A stretch of DNA of 54,168 nt from a bacterium. Lineage in GTDB: Bacteria > Cyanobacteriota > Vampirovibrionia > Gastranaerophilales > Gastranaerophilaceae. Positions 15,922-25,129 of the stretch are shown here, one piece after another. The stretch's first letter is position 1. Every line of letters starts with the position of its first letter. A model generated the notes under the pieces. That model did no database searches. It saw only the letters and a program-made list of their open reading frames with translations, and was not told the origin of the DNA. The stretch lies in NCBI GenBank assembly GCA_017467605.1, contig JAFUSQ010000030.1, positions 1 to 54,168 on the forward strand, given 5' to 3'. Both the position numbers and the translations under genes were made by a program.

Positions 15922-18900
15922 TGTCGTCTCTTAATTTTACTCCGGTAACTTTTGTTTTACCTTTTTCTTTCTGGGTAACACCTATTGTTCTGTTTGCAGC
16001 CTCAATCATAGGACGTCTGTGACTAACAACCAAAAATTGAGTATCAGATGATTGTTTTTTAACCATATCTGCAATTCGTTCAACATTCATTGTATCCAAA
16101 CTTGCATCAACCTCATCTAATGCATAGAAAGGTGCAGGAAGATACTTTTGTATTGAAAATACAAGAGCTAATGCCGTTAATGCTTTTTCTCCGCCGGATA
16201 ATGCTCCTAATTTATTATTTGTTGTCTTATCCCGAGGTTTAGCTTCAATTGTCATACCTGCAGAAAGAGGATCCTTCTCATTTTCTAAAATTAACTTGCC
16301 TTCACCTTCTGATAATTGATGATAAATATCTTTAAAGTTTTCATTTATAGCAGTAAAAGTCGTCATAAAAGCTTCTTTTTTCTGTTGTTCAAAACCTTGC
16401 ATTTTGTCTAAAATTGATTGACGTTCAGTTGATAAAGTTTGAATTTGATTATCCAGTTCTTCTTTTCGTGCAGCTTTTTCATCATAAGAAACAATTGCAC
16501 GCATATTTACATCACCAAATTCTTGCATTCTTTTATCAATTCTTTGAATTTTCGCATTCAATTCATCAATAGAAATTTGAACCGGCTCTAATTTTTCAAT
16601 ATCAACCCCGGATTCAGCTAAAAGCTCGGACGCCTCCTTTAATTGCGGTTCTAAATCTCTGCGTCTGGCTTTAAATGATTCGATTTGCTCATTTATCCTA
16701 TCAATTTCTGATGATTTTATCGCACTATTTGTTTGCAAATCGACTAAACTCTTATGAATTTCTTCTTTTTGTTTCACAAGTTCTCCGATTTTTTCATCAA
16801 TTACTGCAATTTTATCAGATAGGGTATTTAATTGTTCCTCCAACTGAATGATTTCAGAACGATAAGTTTCTTTATCTTTTTCCAAATTTTCATTATTCTT
16901 GGTCGTATTTTTTATATCATCTTCTTTGGATATAATTAATTGCTCATTAAATTTAATAGTATTATTGTATCCGCTGATTTCGTTATTTACTCCCATTAAA
17001 TTATTATTCAAGTGCCTTATTTCATCTTCCAGACCTTGAGTTTTTTCTTTTAAATCTTTCAAATCTTTGTCATTCAACAAATTATCAAGTTCACTCAACT
17101 TGTCTTGGGCTTCCTGAATTTGGTCAGATAATTCAACACGCTGAGCCTCAATTTTATCAAGTTCATTATTAAGTTTATCAATTTTAGGCTCATTTTCTTC
17201 AACAAAAGACTTTTTTGTTTCCAACAGACCTTGGCTTGCTTCATATTGAGAAGTCATATTGGATAATTCAATTTTAGCTTTTGAATATTCAGTAGAAGAT
17301 GATGAATAAGTGCCTCTGATTTTATCTAATTTTTCTTCCAAATCTCTTTTATATCTAACTGCATCATCATATTTTTTCTGAAGTTCATCTAATTTTTCTT
17401 TTGCCTTTTCAAGCTCTTTATCGGCACTTTGTCCAAAGCCAAACATTGATTTTTTGACATATCCGCCTGTTATTGCAGAAGATTTTTCGTATAATTTTCC
17501 ATCGAGTGTAACCATACGGAATTTTCCGATTAATTGTTCTGCGGTATCGGTATCTTCAACAATTAAAGTATCCCCAACAGCATAGAAAAAGGCATCAAGA
17601 TAAATATCATCAAAATCAACAAGATTTATTGCAAAATCAATAACCCCATTATTTTTTGGAAGTTGTAATTTTCCGGGAGCTTTTTTAACTTTATTTAGAG
17701 GAATAAAAGTAGCTCTACCTGCACGAGTAGAGTTTAAAAGCTCCATAGCGACATAAGCACTATGCGTATCATCTACAACAATGTGAGCTAATCGGCCTCC
17801 AAAAGCCACGTCCAAAGCTAAAGAATATTCTTCATCTACCGTACCCAAATCCATCAAAGGAGCATGAACACCTTCCAAATGAGCATTCATAACAGTCGTA
17901 ATCGGGATACTTGAACCGGAAGCAGACATAACTTTGCGTTGAGCTTCCATTTCAGAAAATTTACGCAAAGCCGTCCTTAAATCATGGTCATAATCTTCAA
18001 TTGAAGTCTTTGCATCATCAAGCTGCTGCATAGTTTTTGTCTGAATTTCTTTCAATTCGTCCATTTCTTTTTTTAAATCGGAAACTTGAAGTTCTTTTAA
18101 TGATTTATCATCTCCAAAATTTTCTTTAGCATTTTCGGCGTTTTCAATAAAAGTTTTTGCATCAGCTACTTCTTTTTTTAGATTTTTAAGATCATTTTCT
18201 TTAGGTAAAGATATCTTTAAAAGTTCATTATCCTTATCTTTCAACATATCAAGATTACGAGAAACATCATTTCTTTCTTGAATATATTTATCAGCCGTTG
18301 AACTTAACCCTGAAATATCGGATAATTTTTTTGATAATTCTTCTTTCTTTTCTTTCAATTGGGTTTCAATAATACCAATTTTGTCATGTGCTAATTTTAT
18401 ATTCAGTTTTTCATCTTCAATTTTTTTCTTGTATGTTTCTATACCGTTTTTGGCGTTTTCTATTGATTGTAACCCTTTTTGAATTTGAGTTTCCGAATAA
18501 TCAATAGCATTTTTCTTGGTTTGAATACGGGCAGACAAATCGCTTTGAGCATCTTTTAACTTATTTCTTTCATCTTCACCCTGTTCTTTTAATTTTGCAT
18601 CAAGTTCTTTGTATTTTTCATTTATTAATTGAATTTTTTCTTCTAAATCTTTTTTATTAGCCTGTTCCTCTTTTAATTTTTTATTAGACTGAAGAATATT
18701 TTCATGCGCAAGTTCTAAATTTCGCTTCAAATCGAAAAATTTTACGGTGCCAATTTGCGATTCAAGTCCCGATTTTTCTTCTTGAAGTTTTTTATATTTC
18801 AGAGCAACTTCGCGTTCTGCTTTCAACTGTTCAAGAGTTTTTTCAACTTCAGACAGAATCAAAGAAGCCGCTTCAACTCTTTGCTCGACAGTTTTTAACT

Positions 18901-19420
18901 CCCCTGTTGCCTGATCAATTCTTCTGTCAAAATCAGCGACTCCGGCAATTTCATCAATTATTCCTCTGCGAGCTTTTGAAGAACACATTACTATACTGTT
19001 AACATCACCCTGCATCATTACGTTATAACTATTGGGAGTTATGTTATATTTTTCTAAAATACTTCTGATATTTGTCAGAGTATCAATTTTATCATTGAGA
19101 TAATATGTACTTGCAAAACCTTGATTTGTTTTTTTTATTCTTCGTGCTACAGATAATTCCTTATCTCCGTCAACATCTCCGAATATAACCTTTACCATTG
19201 CTTCATTTTTATTATTAAAAGTTGTTATAAAATCAGACAAATTCTCAATACGCAAAGCACTGCCGGTTCTCAAACCAAGAGCAAACATAACACTATCAAT
19301 AATGTTGCTTTTACCCGATCCGTTAGGTCCGGAAACAGTAGTAAAACCTTTTAATAAAGGAATTTCCGATTTATTGGCAAATGATTTAAAATTATCTATT
19401 TCAAGTTGTTTTATGTACAT
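15911..19420 (-). CDS. smc: chromosome segregation ATPase SMC
   Basis: At 1169 aa this is a full-length SMC. It has the Walker A motif GPNGSGKSN (residues 31-39), a long coiled coil, a hinge domain (about 500-660, with GVHAPLMDLGTVDEEYSLAL), a second coiled coil, and the C-terminal ABC signature LGALSGGEKALTALAL with Walker B and D-loop in FYALDEVDASLD. With ScpA and ScpB it forms the condensin that compacts and resolves the chromosome. CAGGTAGAG precedes the ATG. It is the first gene of a four-gene overlapping operon. Confidence 0.97.
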   Translation of the reverse strand: MYIKQLEIDNFKSFANKSEIPLLKGFTTVSGPNGSGKSNIIDSVMFALGLRTGSALRIENLSDFITTFNNKNEAMVKVIFGDVDGDKELSVARRIKKTNQGFASTYYLNDKIDTLTNIRSILEKYNITPNSYNVMMQGDVNSIVMCSSKARRGIIDEIAGVADFDRRIDQATGELKTVEQRVEAASLILSEVEKTLEQLKAEREVALKYKKLQEEKSGLESQIGTVKFFDLKRNLELAHENILQSNKKLKEEQANKKDLEEKIQLINEKYKELDAKLKEQGEDERNKLKDAQSDLSARIQTKKNAIDYSETQIQKGLQSIENAKNGIETYKKKIEDEKLNIKLAHDKIGIIETQLKEKKEELSKKLSDISGLSSTADKYIQERNDVSRNLDMLKDKDNELLKISLPKENDLKNLKKEVADAKTFIENAENAKENFGDDKSLKELQVSDLKKEMDELKEIQTKTMQQLDDAKTSIEDYDHDLRTALRKFSEMEAQRKVMSASGSSIPITTVMNAHLEGVHAPLMDLGTVDEEYSLALDVAFGGRLAHIVVDDTHSAYVAMELLNSTRAGRATFIPLNKVKKAPGKLQLPKNNGVIDFAINLVDFDDIYLDAFFYAVGDTLIVEDTDTAEQLIGKFRMVTLDGKLYEKSSAITGGYVKKSMFGFGQSADKELEKAKEKLDELQKKYDDAVRYKRDLEEKLDKIRGTYSSSSTEYSKAKIELSNMTSQYEASQGLLETKKSFVEENEPKIDKLNNELDKIEAQRVELSDQIQEAQDKLSELDNLLNDKDLKDLKEKTQGLEDEIRHLNNNLMGVNNEISGYNNTIKFNEQLIISKEDDIKNTTKNNENLEKDKETYRSEIIQLEEQLNTLSDKIAVIDEKIGELVKQKEEIHKSLVDLQTNSAIKSSEIDRINEQIESFKARRRDLEPQLKEASELLAESGVDIEKLEPVQISIDELNAKIQRIDKRMQEFGDVNMRAIVSYDEKAARKEELDNQIQTLSTERQSILDKMQGFEQQKKEAFMTTFTAINENFKDIYHQLSEGEGKLILENEKDPLSAGMTIEAKPRDKTTNNKLGALSGGEKALTALALVFSIQKYLPAPFYALDEVDASLDTMNVERIADMVKKQSSDTQFLVVSHRRPMIEAANRTIGVTQKEKGKTKVTGVKLRDDNEQ

Positions 19421-19439
19421 AACTCTACCTGTATACCTG

Positions 19440-19469
19440 ATTATTGCAGGTTAATCAGAGTCATGTCAA
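19440..19469 (-). promoter_or_regulatory. probable promoter of the smc operon
   Basis: On the minus strand TTGACA (19469-19464) is followed after 18 bp by AATAAT (19445-19440). A small inverted repeat, AACCTG and CAGGT, lies around the -10 region. Confidence 0.45.
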
Positions 19470-19499
19470 ACTATTTACATAATCTTTACCCCAAGGAAT

Positions 19500-20663
19500 T
19501 TACTCCTGGTATTCTTTTGCAAATTGAGGATTGACTGCAAGCCATTTGAAAGCTTGTTGTTCAACTTCCGGAATATCAATTACAAAAGTTCCGCCGTAAC
19601 GCCCGCGAGAAAAAACCAAATATCCTTCTTTTGCCAAATTATGAAAAGCTTTTCTAATTGTATTCGGGCTCAAATCTAAAATTTTTGAAAGTTCAAGAAT
19701 TGAAGGTAATTTATCACCGACTTCATAATTCTGTGCAATCATTTTCTTTATATGAGTTTGAGTTTTTTCGTAATGATAAAATGCCGTATCTTTTGCCGGT
19801 GCAAAAATTGAAGTTTCAGGTTTAAATTGAGTTACGGCAGCACCGGGCATTTTAATTACGGTAGTACCGTATCTCCCGCGCCTTGACAACAGAATTTCCT
19901 TATCAATAAGAATTTTTAAAGCATCATGTACAGTTTTTACACTTGCTTTCAATGCTTTTGAAAGCTCATTATGCGAAGGAATTCTATCACCGATTTTTAA
20001 ATTTTCCGTAATATAATTTTCCAAATCCTTCACAACCATTTGAACAAGAGTTTGAGAATCTTTAGAAGTTTTAGCAGGTGTATAATCAAAATCCAAAGTT
20101 TTTAGCACCCAGCCGCTTTCTTTAGCATTTTTAAATTTGTGTGAAATTATATTATTAGCGCAAAGAGTTTCTAATGCCAGTCTTGTTGTATTTGCCGAGA
20201 AACCGATAATTGTAGATATAGTTCTTGAAGACGGGAGACAAGAACCTATCTTAAAACCGTCCGATAAAATATAATTTTTAATTGATTCAACAGCCAAGTC
20301 CTTTTTTGAAGTTAATTTTCTTATTGTTGTTGATTTTTTGTTATAGTCCTTAACCAAAGTACCAATACACTGCTTTGATTCAACATACCCCAAGTCTTCT
20401 ATATAACGCAGGGCATTTTGCATAGTTCCTATACTAACCCCCAAACGATATGCAAAATCCGCCTTTGAAGGCAATATATTATTAATCTGAATTTTGCCGG
20501 AACTTAAATCTTTAACAAGCCATGACACAATCCATTTTGCTATTGCAACAGATTTTGATTCATCAATATTTTTTAAATCCGGAAGTTCTACACTAACATC
20601 ATTTATATTCAAATGAATAAGTTCAGCTTTTCTGGGAGAAATATAACCTTCTTTTGCATGCAT
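19500..20663 (-). CDS. regulator with four tandem GntR-type winged-helix domains
   Basis: The 387-aa protein contains four copies of a GntR-like DNA-binding domain, at about residues 39-107, 122-188, 205-272 and 298-364. Each shows the pattern I-x-P-S-x2-(E/D)-(L/F) then a helix of the type S-x-x-T-(V/I)-x-x-A-(L/F), as in DRIPSHNELSKALKASVKTV and DKLPSILELSKILDLSPNTI, with the wings RRGRYGTTVI and SRGRYGGTFVI in the last two. No FadR, HutC or aminotransferase effector domain is present, so it appears to be a DNA-binding array. GntR proteins normally carry a single such domain. It is monocistronic; targets are unknown. Confidence 0.8.
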   Translation of the reverse strand: MHAKEGYISPRKAELIHLNINDVSVELPDLKNIDESKSVAIAKWIVSWLVKDLSSGKIQINNILPSKADFAYRLGVSIGTMQNALRYIEDLGYVESKQCIGTLVKDYNKKSTTIRKLTSKKDLAVESIKNYILSDGFKIGSCLPSSRTISTIIGFSANTTRLALETLCANNIISHKFKNAKESGWVLKTLDFDYTPAKTSKDSQTLVQMVVKDLENYITENLKIGDRIPSHNELSKALKASVKTVHDALKILIDKEILLSRRGRYGTTVIKMPGAAVTQFKPETSIFAPAKDTAFYHYEKTQTHIKKMIAQNYEVGDKLPSILELSKILDLSPNTIRKAFHNLAKEGYLVFSRGRYGGTFVIDIPEVEQQAFKWLAVNPQFAKEYQE

Positions 20664-20764
20664 AATCTTTTACCCGCTTTCTTGTTTTAATGATATACTA
20701 TGTGTAAAAAAACATCAAGAAATTTTTTGCCGTTATTTGTAGTTATGTTAAGATAAATAGAAAG

Positions 20765-21943
20765 ATGGTCAAGCAGAAAATTATAGCATTAATTGATTGT
20801 GATTCGTTTTTTGTATCTTGCGAACAAAAAAGAAATCCCAAATTAAAAGGGAAGCCGGTTTGTGTTATTTCAAACAAAGAGGGCTGCGTAATATCTCGTT
20901 CTAAAGAAGCAAAAAAAATGGGGGTCAGAATGGGTGAACCGCTTTTTATGGCCAGAAAAGAGCACCCCAAAGCAATATGCATAGTGGCGGATCATGAATA
21001 TTATTCTCTTGTATCAAACCAAGTTATGGGTATACTAAAAGATTTCAGTCCGTATGTACAAATTTATTCGGTAGATGAAGCGTTTGTAGATTTTACGGGA
21101 TTGAAAAAACTCTACAAAAAAAATTATTACAAATTAGCCGTCTATTTGAGAGAAAAAATACTTAATGAAGTTGATATTCCGGTATCAATAGGGGTAAGCT
21201 CAACAAAAACTCTTTCCAAACTTGCATCTGACAAAGCCAAAAACCTGCCAAACGGCGTATTTTTAATAGGGAAATGCAAAATCAAAAAAGTTTTAAAAGA
21301 TACGAAAATTGAAGAAATTTGGGGAATCGGCAGGAGATTAACAACTTCTCTCAAACGAAACGGGATATTAAATGCATTAGAACTTACTCAAAAAGATGAT
21401 AAATGGCTCGATAAAACTCTCGGTATTCATGGAATAGAAATGCGTCATGAACTTCTTGGAGAAGTAGTTTCTTCGGTAATAAATGAAGAAAGATTACCAA
21501 AATCTATCCAAAATACAAAAGCCTTCGGGATTTTTACATCAGATTTTAATTACATTAAAAATGAACTCAATCGCCATATTCATACATCTTGCAGAAAATT
21601 ACGATCATATAATACCAAATGCGGGCAAATCGGCGTAATGCTCCGAACTAAAGACTTCAGAGTTTTTTATACAAAAAAAGATCTCTTAAACCCAACCGAC
21701 TTTGAACTTGAAATTTCAAATACGGCACTTGAATTACTCGAAGAAATTTATGACTCATCAGTTTTGTACCGAAGTACAGGAGTAACACTTGAAAAAATAG
21801 GAGAAGAAGGAACCGAACAACTCTCATTATACGTCGATAATGAGGACAAGGAGAAAAAAGAAAAATTAGTTAAATGCTTTGATAAACTCGAAGCAAAATT
21901 CGGGAAAAATATTATTCAAACCGGTTTTACAAGGGATAAATAA
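20765..21943 (+). CDS. umuC: Y-family DNA polymerase, UmuC type
   Basis: This is a translesion DNA polymerase (catalytic subunit of polymerase V). The fingerprint of UmuC rather than DinB is clear: LIDCDSFFVSCEQ, VISNKEGCVISRSKEAKKMG, and the catalytic YSVDEAF with D104-E105 and D11. The fingers are followed by a helix-hairpin-helix region (GIGRRLTTSLKRNGI) and a little-finger domain. At 392 aa it is slightly shorter than E. coli UmuC (422). No umuD partner is adjacent, and no clear LexA box was seen upstream. Confidence 0.88.
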   Translation: MVKQKIIALIDCDSFFVSCEQKRNPKLKGKPVCVISNKEGCVISRSKEAKKMGVRMGEPLFMARKEHPKAICIVADHEYYSLVSNQVMGILKDFSPYVQIYSVDEAFVDFTGLKKLYKKNYYKLAVYLREKILNEVDIPVSIGVSSTKTLSKLASDKAKNLPNGVFLIGKCKIKKVLKDTKIEEIWGIGRRLTTSLKRNGILNALELTQKDDKWLDKTLGIHGIEMRHELLGEVVSSVINEERLPKSIQNTKAFGIFTSDFNYIKNELNRHIHTSCRKLRSYNTKCGQIGVMLRTKDFRVFYTKKDLLNPTDFELEISNTALELLEEIYDSSVLYRSTGVTLEKIGEEGTEQLSLYVDNEDKEKKEKLVKCFDKLEAKFGKNIIQTGFTRDK

Positions 21944-21951
21944 TGATAAAT

Positions 21952-22227
21952 TTAAGCATCTATAAAAGTAAATTTATCTCCCAATTCTTTTTCCAAAATT
22001 TTTACGAATTCCGAAAATTTTAGCCCTAATGCTTCTGAAATTTTCCAAGCCATAGCAAGCGAACACCCAACTTCACCCCGTTCTATTTTACTCAAATTGG
22101 CTCTATTTATATCATATTCCAGTGCAAATTTATTTAACGAAAGAAAACCGCGCTCTATACGCAATTTTCTTACAACTCCGCCCATTTTAACTCTGAACAT
22201 ATTAAAATTGCTATTTTCTTCTTGCAT
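21952..22227 (-). CDS. XRE-family regulator of decayed cassette B, 91 aa
   Basis: It has a Cro/C1 HTH: LRIERGFLSLNKFALEYDIN then RANLSKIERGEVGCSLAMAW, with a C-terminal GLKFSEFVKILEKEL helix. TATTAT lies exactly six bases before the ATG and there is no Shine-Dalgarno site, so it is probably leaderless. An inverted repeat, TAAAT-GTTAGT-ATTTA (22238-22253), overlaps its promoter. It converges with umuC with eight bases between stops. The divergent partner, once a pilin, survives only as a 3' stub at 22292-22375. Confidence 0.85.
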   Translation of the reverse strand: MQEENSNFNMFRVKMGGVVRKLRIERGFLSLNKFALEYDINRANLSKIERGEVGCSLAMAWKISEALGLKFSEFVKILEKELGDKFTFIDA

Positions 22228-22291
22228 TTTTTAATAATAAATGTTAGTATTTAGAAAAGTGCTTCTTAAAACATCCTTCGTATTTAACTAA

Positions 22292-22375
22292 AAAGAAAAA
22301 GGCAATCGAGGCATTTGGTGCGGGGCATTGATTATGGCAGACGGCTGGGAAATTAAAAGCGATTATCCTTGGTAA
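22292..22375 (+). pseudogene. 3' remnant of a pilin-like gene (cassette B)
   Basis: The frame ending at the TAA of 22373-22375 encodes GIWCGALIMADGWEIKSDYPW in its last 21 codons less one at a time below: the final part GALIMADGWEIKSDYPW closely matches the end of pilin C (GAIIQRNNWEIPNDYPW). There is no start codon, prepilin leader or ribosome site in the 64 bases upstream before the regulator. This is the footprint of a pilin gene lost by deletion. Confidence 0.75.
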
Positions 22376-22477
22376 AAATATGTAAAAATTTTTTAACATT
22401 TGAGAAATATAAGACAATTTTTTATCTTTAGAACTATTATAAAATCAGATGTGTAGAAAATTTTAGAAAGGTATAAT

Positions 22478-23128
22478 ATGTTTTTTGTTTATAGTGTTCC
22501 GAATATGAATCCTGCTTTAGGTCCAATCAAAGGAAATCAACAAGCAGTAAGTGTTTACGACAGAGATTTAGGCAACAGAAGAACTGTATTGACAACTCCC
22601 GAAGAAGCTGATGAATTTGTTAAAGAAAGACAAGAAAAAATCAAAAATGCTCAAAGACGCGGTCTGGTTGACGGTTTACTAATTACGGCAGGCGGAGCAG
22701 GAATTGGCGGAGCAATAAATGCTTATTTAGAAAAATCAAATGCCGATAAACTTAACAAAATTGTAGATCAATTAAATCCGGAATATGCTCAAGCATATGC
22801 AGAAAAAGCAGCACAAATGAAGGCTATAAATAGCAAACTTGATCCTAAAATGAGTGTCAAAATGGAAGTTTTAGACAGAGATGCATTCAAAAATTTGAGA
22901 TTTGAACTTGGTAAATTATTCTCAGAAGATGAAAATATATTTAAGAAAGTCGACCCAAAAGTTTTGATGAAAAAAGGTGCTAAATACGGTGCAATAATGG
23001 GTGCAGCTTTAGCCGCAATCATAGGGATTTTTACACCTGCATTCAGAGCAGAAAATGCTGACAGAAAAATAACAAAAGATTTTATTGAAAACAATAAATT
23101 TGAAAATATAAACTCTGATGAAGCTTAA
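22478..23128 (+). CDS. hypothetical protein with two membrane-inserting glycine-rich segments, 216 aa
   Basis: No family is recognised. The N-terminal ~55 residues are polar and likely disordered; a Gly/Ala-rich hydrophobic segment (LVDGLLITAGGAGIGGAI, about residues 63-80) and a second one (YGAIMGAALAAIIGIF, about 170-185) flank a helical charged region. A short hydrophilic tail follows. It resembles the two hypothetical proteins at 26325-27639 in general layout. AAAGG precedes the ATG. It lies between cassettes B and C, two bases from the convergent regulator of C. Confidence 0.6.
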   Translation: MFFVYSVPNMNPALGPIKGNQQAVSVYDRDLGNRRTVLTTPEEADEFVKERQEKIKNAQRRGLVDGLLITAGGAGIGGAINAYLEKSNADKLNKIVDQLNPEYAQAYAEKAAQMKAINSKLDPKMSVKMEVLDRDAFKNLRFELGKLFSEDENIFKKVDPKVLMKKGAKYGAIMGAALAAIIGIFTPAFRAENADRKITKDFIENNKFENINSDEA

Positions 23129-23130
23129 AT

Positions 23131-23346
23131 CTAAACAGACTGAACAAGTTCATTAATATCAATTTCCAAAACCCTGGCAATATCAATAACTTTGAGAATT
23201 GTAGGGTTTTGTCTTGCTGTTTCAATCATACTGATAGTTGTTCTCGAAGTGTTAACAAGCTCTGCAAGCTCCTCTTGAGAAATTTCTTTACGCATTCTCG
23301 CAATTTTTATATTAAACCCTAATTTTTTAAGCCTTTTGTTAATCAT
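23131..23346 (-). CDS. XRE-family regulator of cassette C, 71 aa
   Basis: It consists of almost nothing but a Cro/C1 HTH: IARMRKEISQEELAELVNTS then RTTISMIETARQNPTILKVI, ending EIDINELVQ. It is divergent from pilin C. TAAAAT lies seven bases before the ATG without a ribosome site, so a leaderless start is possible. The stop lies two bases from that of the convergent 216-aa gene. Confidence 0.88.
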   Translation of the reverse strand: MINKRLKKLGFNIKIARMRKEISQEELAELVNTSRTTISMIETARQNPTILKVIDIARVLEIDINELVQSV

Positions 23347-23391
23347 ATTAACTATTTTATTAGCTTGAGAGATTTTATGCTATACGATATA

Positions 23392-23420
23392 TTGAATTAA
23401 TTATAGATATATCTTATAAT
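23392..23420 (+). promoter_or_regulatory. promoter and inverted-repeat operator of pilin C
   Basis: TTGAAT (23392-23397) and TATAAT (23415-23420) are 17 bp apart. An inverted repeat with arms AATTATA (23399-23405) and TATAATT (23415-23421) fills the spacer and the -10 box, so a bound dimer would block the promoter. Confidence 0.65.
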
Positions 23421-23459
23421 TGATATATATACATGACAAATTATAAAGGAGATAAGTGT

Positions 23460-24170
23460 ATGATTGATTTATTTAACAGGGGTAGATATAAAAGGGCAAA
23501 TAAAAAAATTGGGTTTACACTGGCAGAAGTACTGATAACTATTGGTATAATAGGAGTTGTCAGTGCATTAACCATTCCGACCCTAATAAGTAATTATCAA
23601 AAAAAACAAACCGCTACGCTATTAAAAAAGACCTATGCGGATTTGAAAAATATAATCCGGCTTTCTACTGTTGATAATGAAGAACCATCAGGTTGGAAAT
23701 ATCCGGTTGGTAGTAATTGGGTAGATTGTCAAAATTTTATAAAAACATATTATTTACCTTATGCAAAAGGAGCAAATCTTTTAGATACAGGTTTTCAAAA
23801 TATTAAAACTCTAAATGGTTCTTTTATCCAACATATGCCTGCGTGTGGTTTTGAAACGCAAGATGGTCGTATAATTTCATTATTTCCAAATACAAATTCC
23901 GGTTATATTTGGTTATATGCTGATATAAATGGAAAACAGGGACCGAATAGAGTTGGGCGAGATATATTTGTTTTTGATGCATACAATTATGCATCAACAG
24001 ACTATGACATAAGAATATGGCTTAATATTAAAAGTAATCCTACGAGTAATTTTTATGCTTCAAGTGGTTATGGGTGCTCAAAAGAAAATGATAGTATTTA
24101 TGCCGGTTTTGCCTGTGGAGCAATAATTCAAAGAAATAACTGGGAAATTCCGAATGATTATCCATGGTAA
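23460..24170 (+). CDS. type IV pilin-like protein of cassette C
   Basis: The leader MIDLFNRGRYKRANKKIG ends at the prepilin site G/FTLAEVL; Glu5 and the hydrophobic stem IGIIGVVSALTIPTLI follow. The globular part contains YADINGKQGPNRVGRDIF and ends QRNNWEIPNDYPW, both shared with other pilins here. The start is the ATG at 23460, eight bases after AAGGAG; an earlier in-frame ATG at 23433 lacks a ribosome site. The stop is six bases from the convergent MCE-like gene. No pilus assembly gene is near. Confidence 0.9.
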   Translation: MIDLFNRGRYKRANKKIGFTLAEVLITIGIIGVVSALTIPTLISNYQKKQTATLLKKTYADLKNIIRLSTVDNEEPSGWKYPVGSNWVDCQNFIKTYYLPYAKGANLLDTGFQNIKTLNGSFIQHMPACGFETQDGRIISLFPNTNSGYIWLYADINGKQGPNRVGRDIFVFDAYNYASTDYDIRIWLNIKSNPTSNFYASSGYGCSKENDSIYAGFACGAIIQRNNWEIPNDYPW

Positions 24171-24176
24171 AAATCA

Positions 24177-25082
24177 TTATTTTCCTCTGCCATTAATCGG
24201 TTTTCCAAAGAATATTTTTACTCCGCCAAACCTTTGCATAAGAGTATTTTTTAATCCGATAACAATTTCATTAACATTACATACAACAAGTTGAACAGCA
24301 TCAATTAAAATACTCAATTTCGGCACAAGTACAGTAAATTCCGAACTCGTTTTATTGAAATTGCCTGACATAGTAATGAATTCTTTTGACGAATTTGAAA
24401 GATTTTGAGTCGTCAATTCTAAATTTGAAAGAGTGCTATTTATCATACCTTTATCAACTTCATTATTAATTTTATCTGACAAATCTCTTAAATTAAGGGT
24501 AGTTGCCTCCAAATTTTCCATACTAAATTTTAATGAAGTAGAAGAATTCAAAATATTTTCCCTGTTTTCATCTAATATATCAAAAATTAAATCAAACAAT
24601 TCCGTCAATGAATCTGTTGCCTTAGTTGCTGAATTTAATAAATATCCGCCTTTTTCCGATAAATCATCTAAATGAGCCTGATTTACGTCTGAAATCCCAT
24701 CAAAACTGAACGATGAAACACCTTTGATTACATCACCTGTCCTGATATATCTTATCATAGGTGCAGAAGGGTAAATTATATCAACGTATTTTGTTTCATC
24801 ATCATAATTTTTAACTTCCACTTTTATATTTTTAGGAAGTTGAAGTCCTCTTTGATTGAGGGTTATATACAAATAACTTGTCTTAAAATCTTTTGAAATT
24901 TTTAATTTATTTGTTGAACCCAGCCTGTAACCTTTATAATAAACCCCCATTTTGGAAGGCATTGGGCCTGTTTTTGTAAATTCTGCCTTAATATATGTAT
25001 GATTAAAATAATCAAAAATTATTAAAAATAAAAATAATACTAAAAGAATTAAAATAACAATTTTACCTGTACGAAAATTCAT
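24177..25082 (-). CDS. MlaD/MCE-like membrane-anchored protein
   Basis: One N-terminal transmembrane helix (KIVILILLVLFLFLIIF) is followed by an MCE-type domain with FTKTGPMPSKMGVYYKGYRL, the signature region of substrate-binding proteins of lipid ABC importers, and then a long helical C-terminal region (residues about 140-270) as in MCE proteins. It probably forms part of a phospholipid or lipid transport system between inner and outer membrane. ATPase and permease partners are not in the window. The ATG at 25082 is preferred over an upstream TTG that overlaps folP; TATAAT lies about 20 bases before it. Confidence 0.75.
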   Translation of the reverse strand: MNFRTGKIVILILLVLFLFLIIFDYFNHTYIKAEFTKTGPMPSKMGVYYKGYRLGSTNKLKISKDFKTSYLYITLNQRGLQLPKNIKVEVKNYDDETKYVDIIYPSAPMIRYIRTGDVIKGVSSFSFDGISDVNQAHLDDLSEKGGYLLNSATKATDSLTELFDLIFDILDENRENILNSSTSLKFSMENLEATTLNLRDLSDKINNEVDKGMINSTLSNLELTTQNLSNSSKEFITMSGNFNKTSSEFTVLVPKLSILIDAVQLVVCNVNEIVIGLKNTLMQRFGGVKIFFGKPINGRGK

Positions 25083-25129
25083 AAAATTATTATTTAAAAA
25101 CAGATTATAATTTAAATCAGATAACCGAA

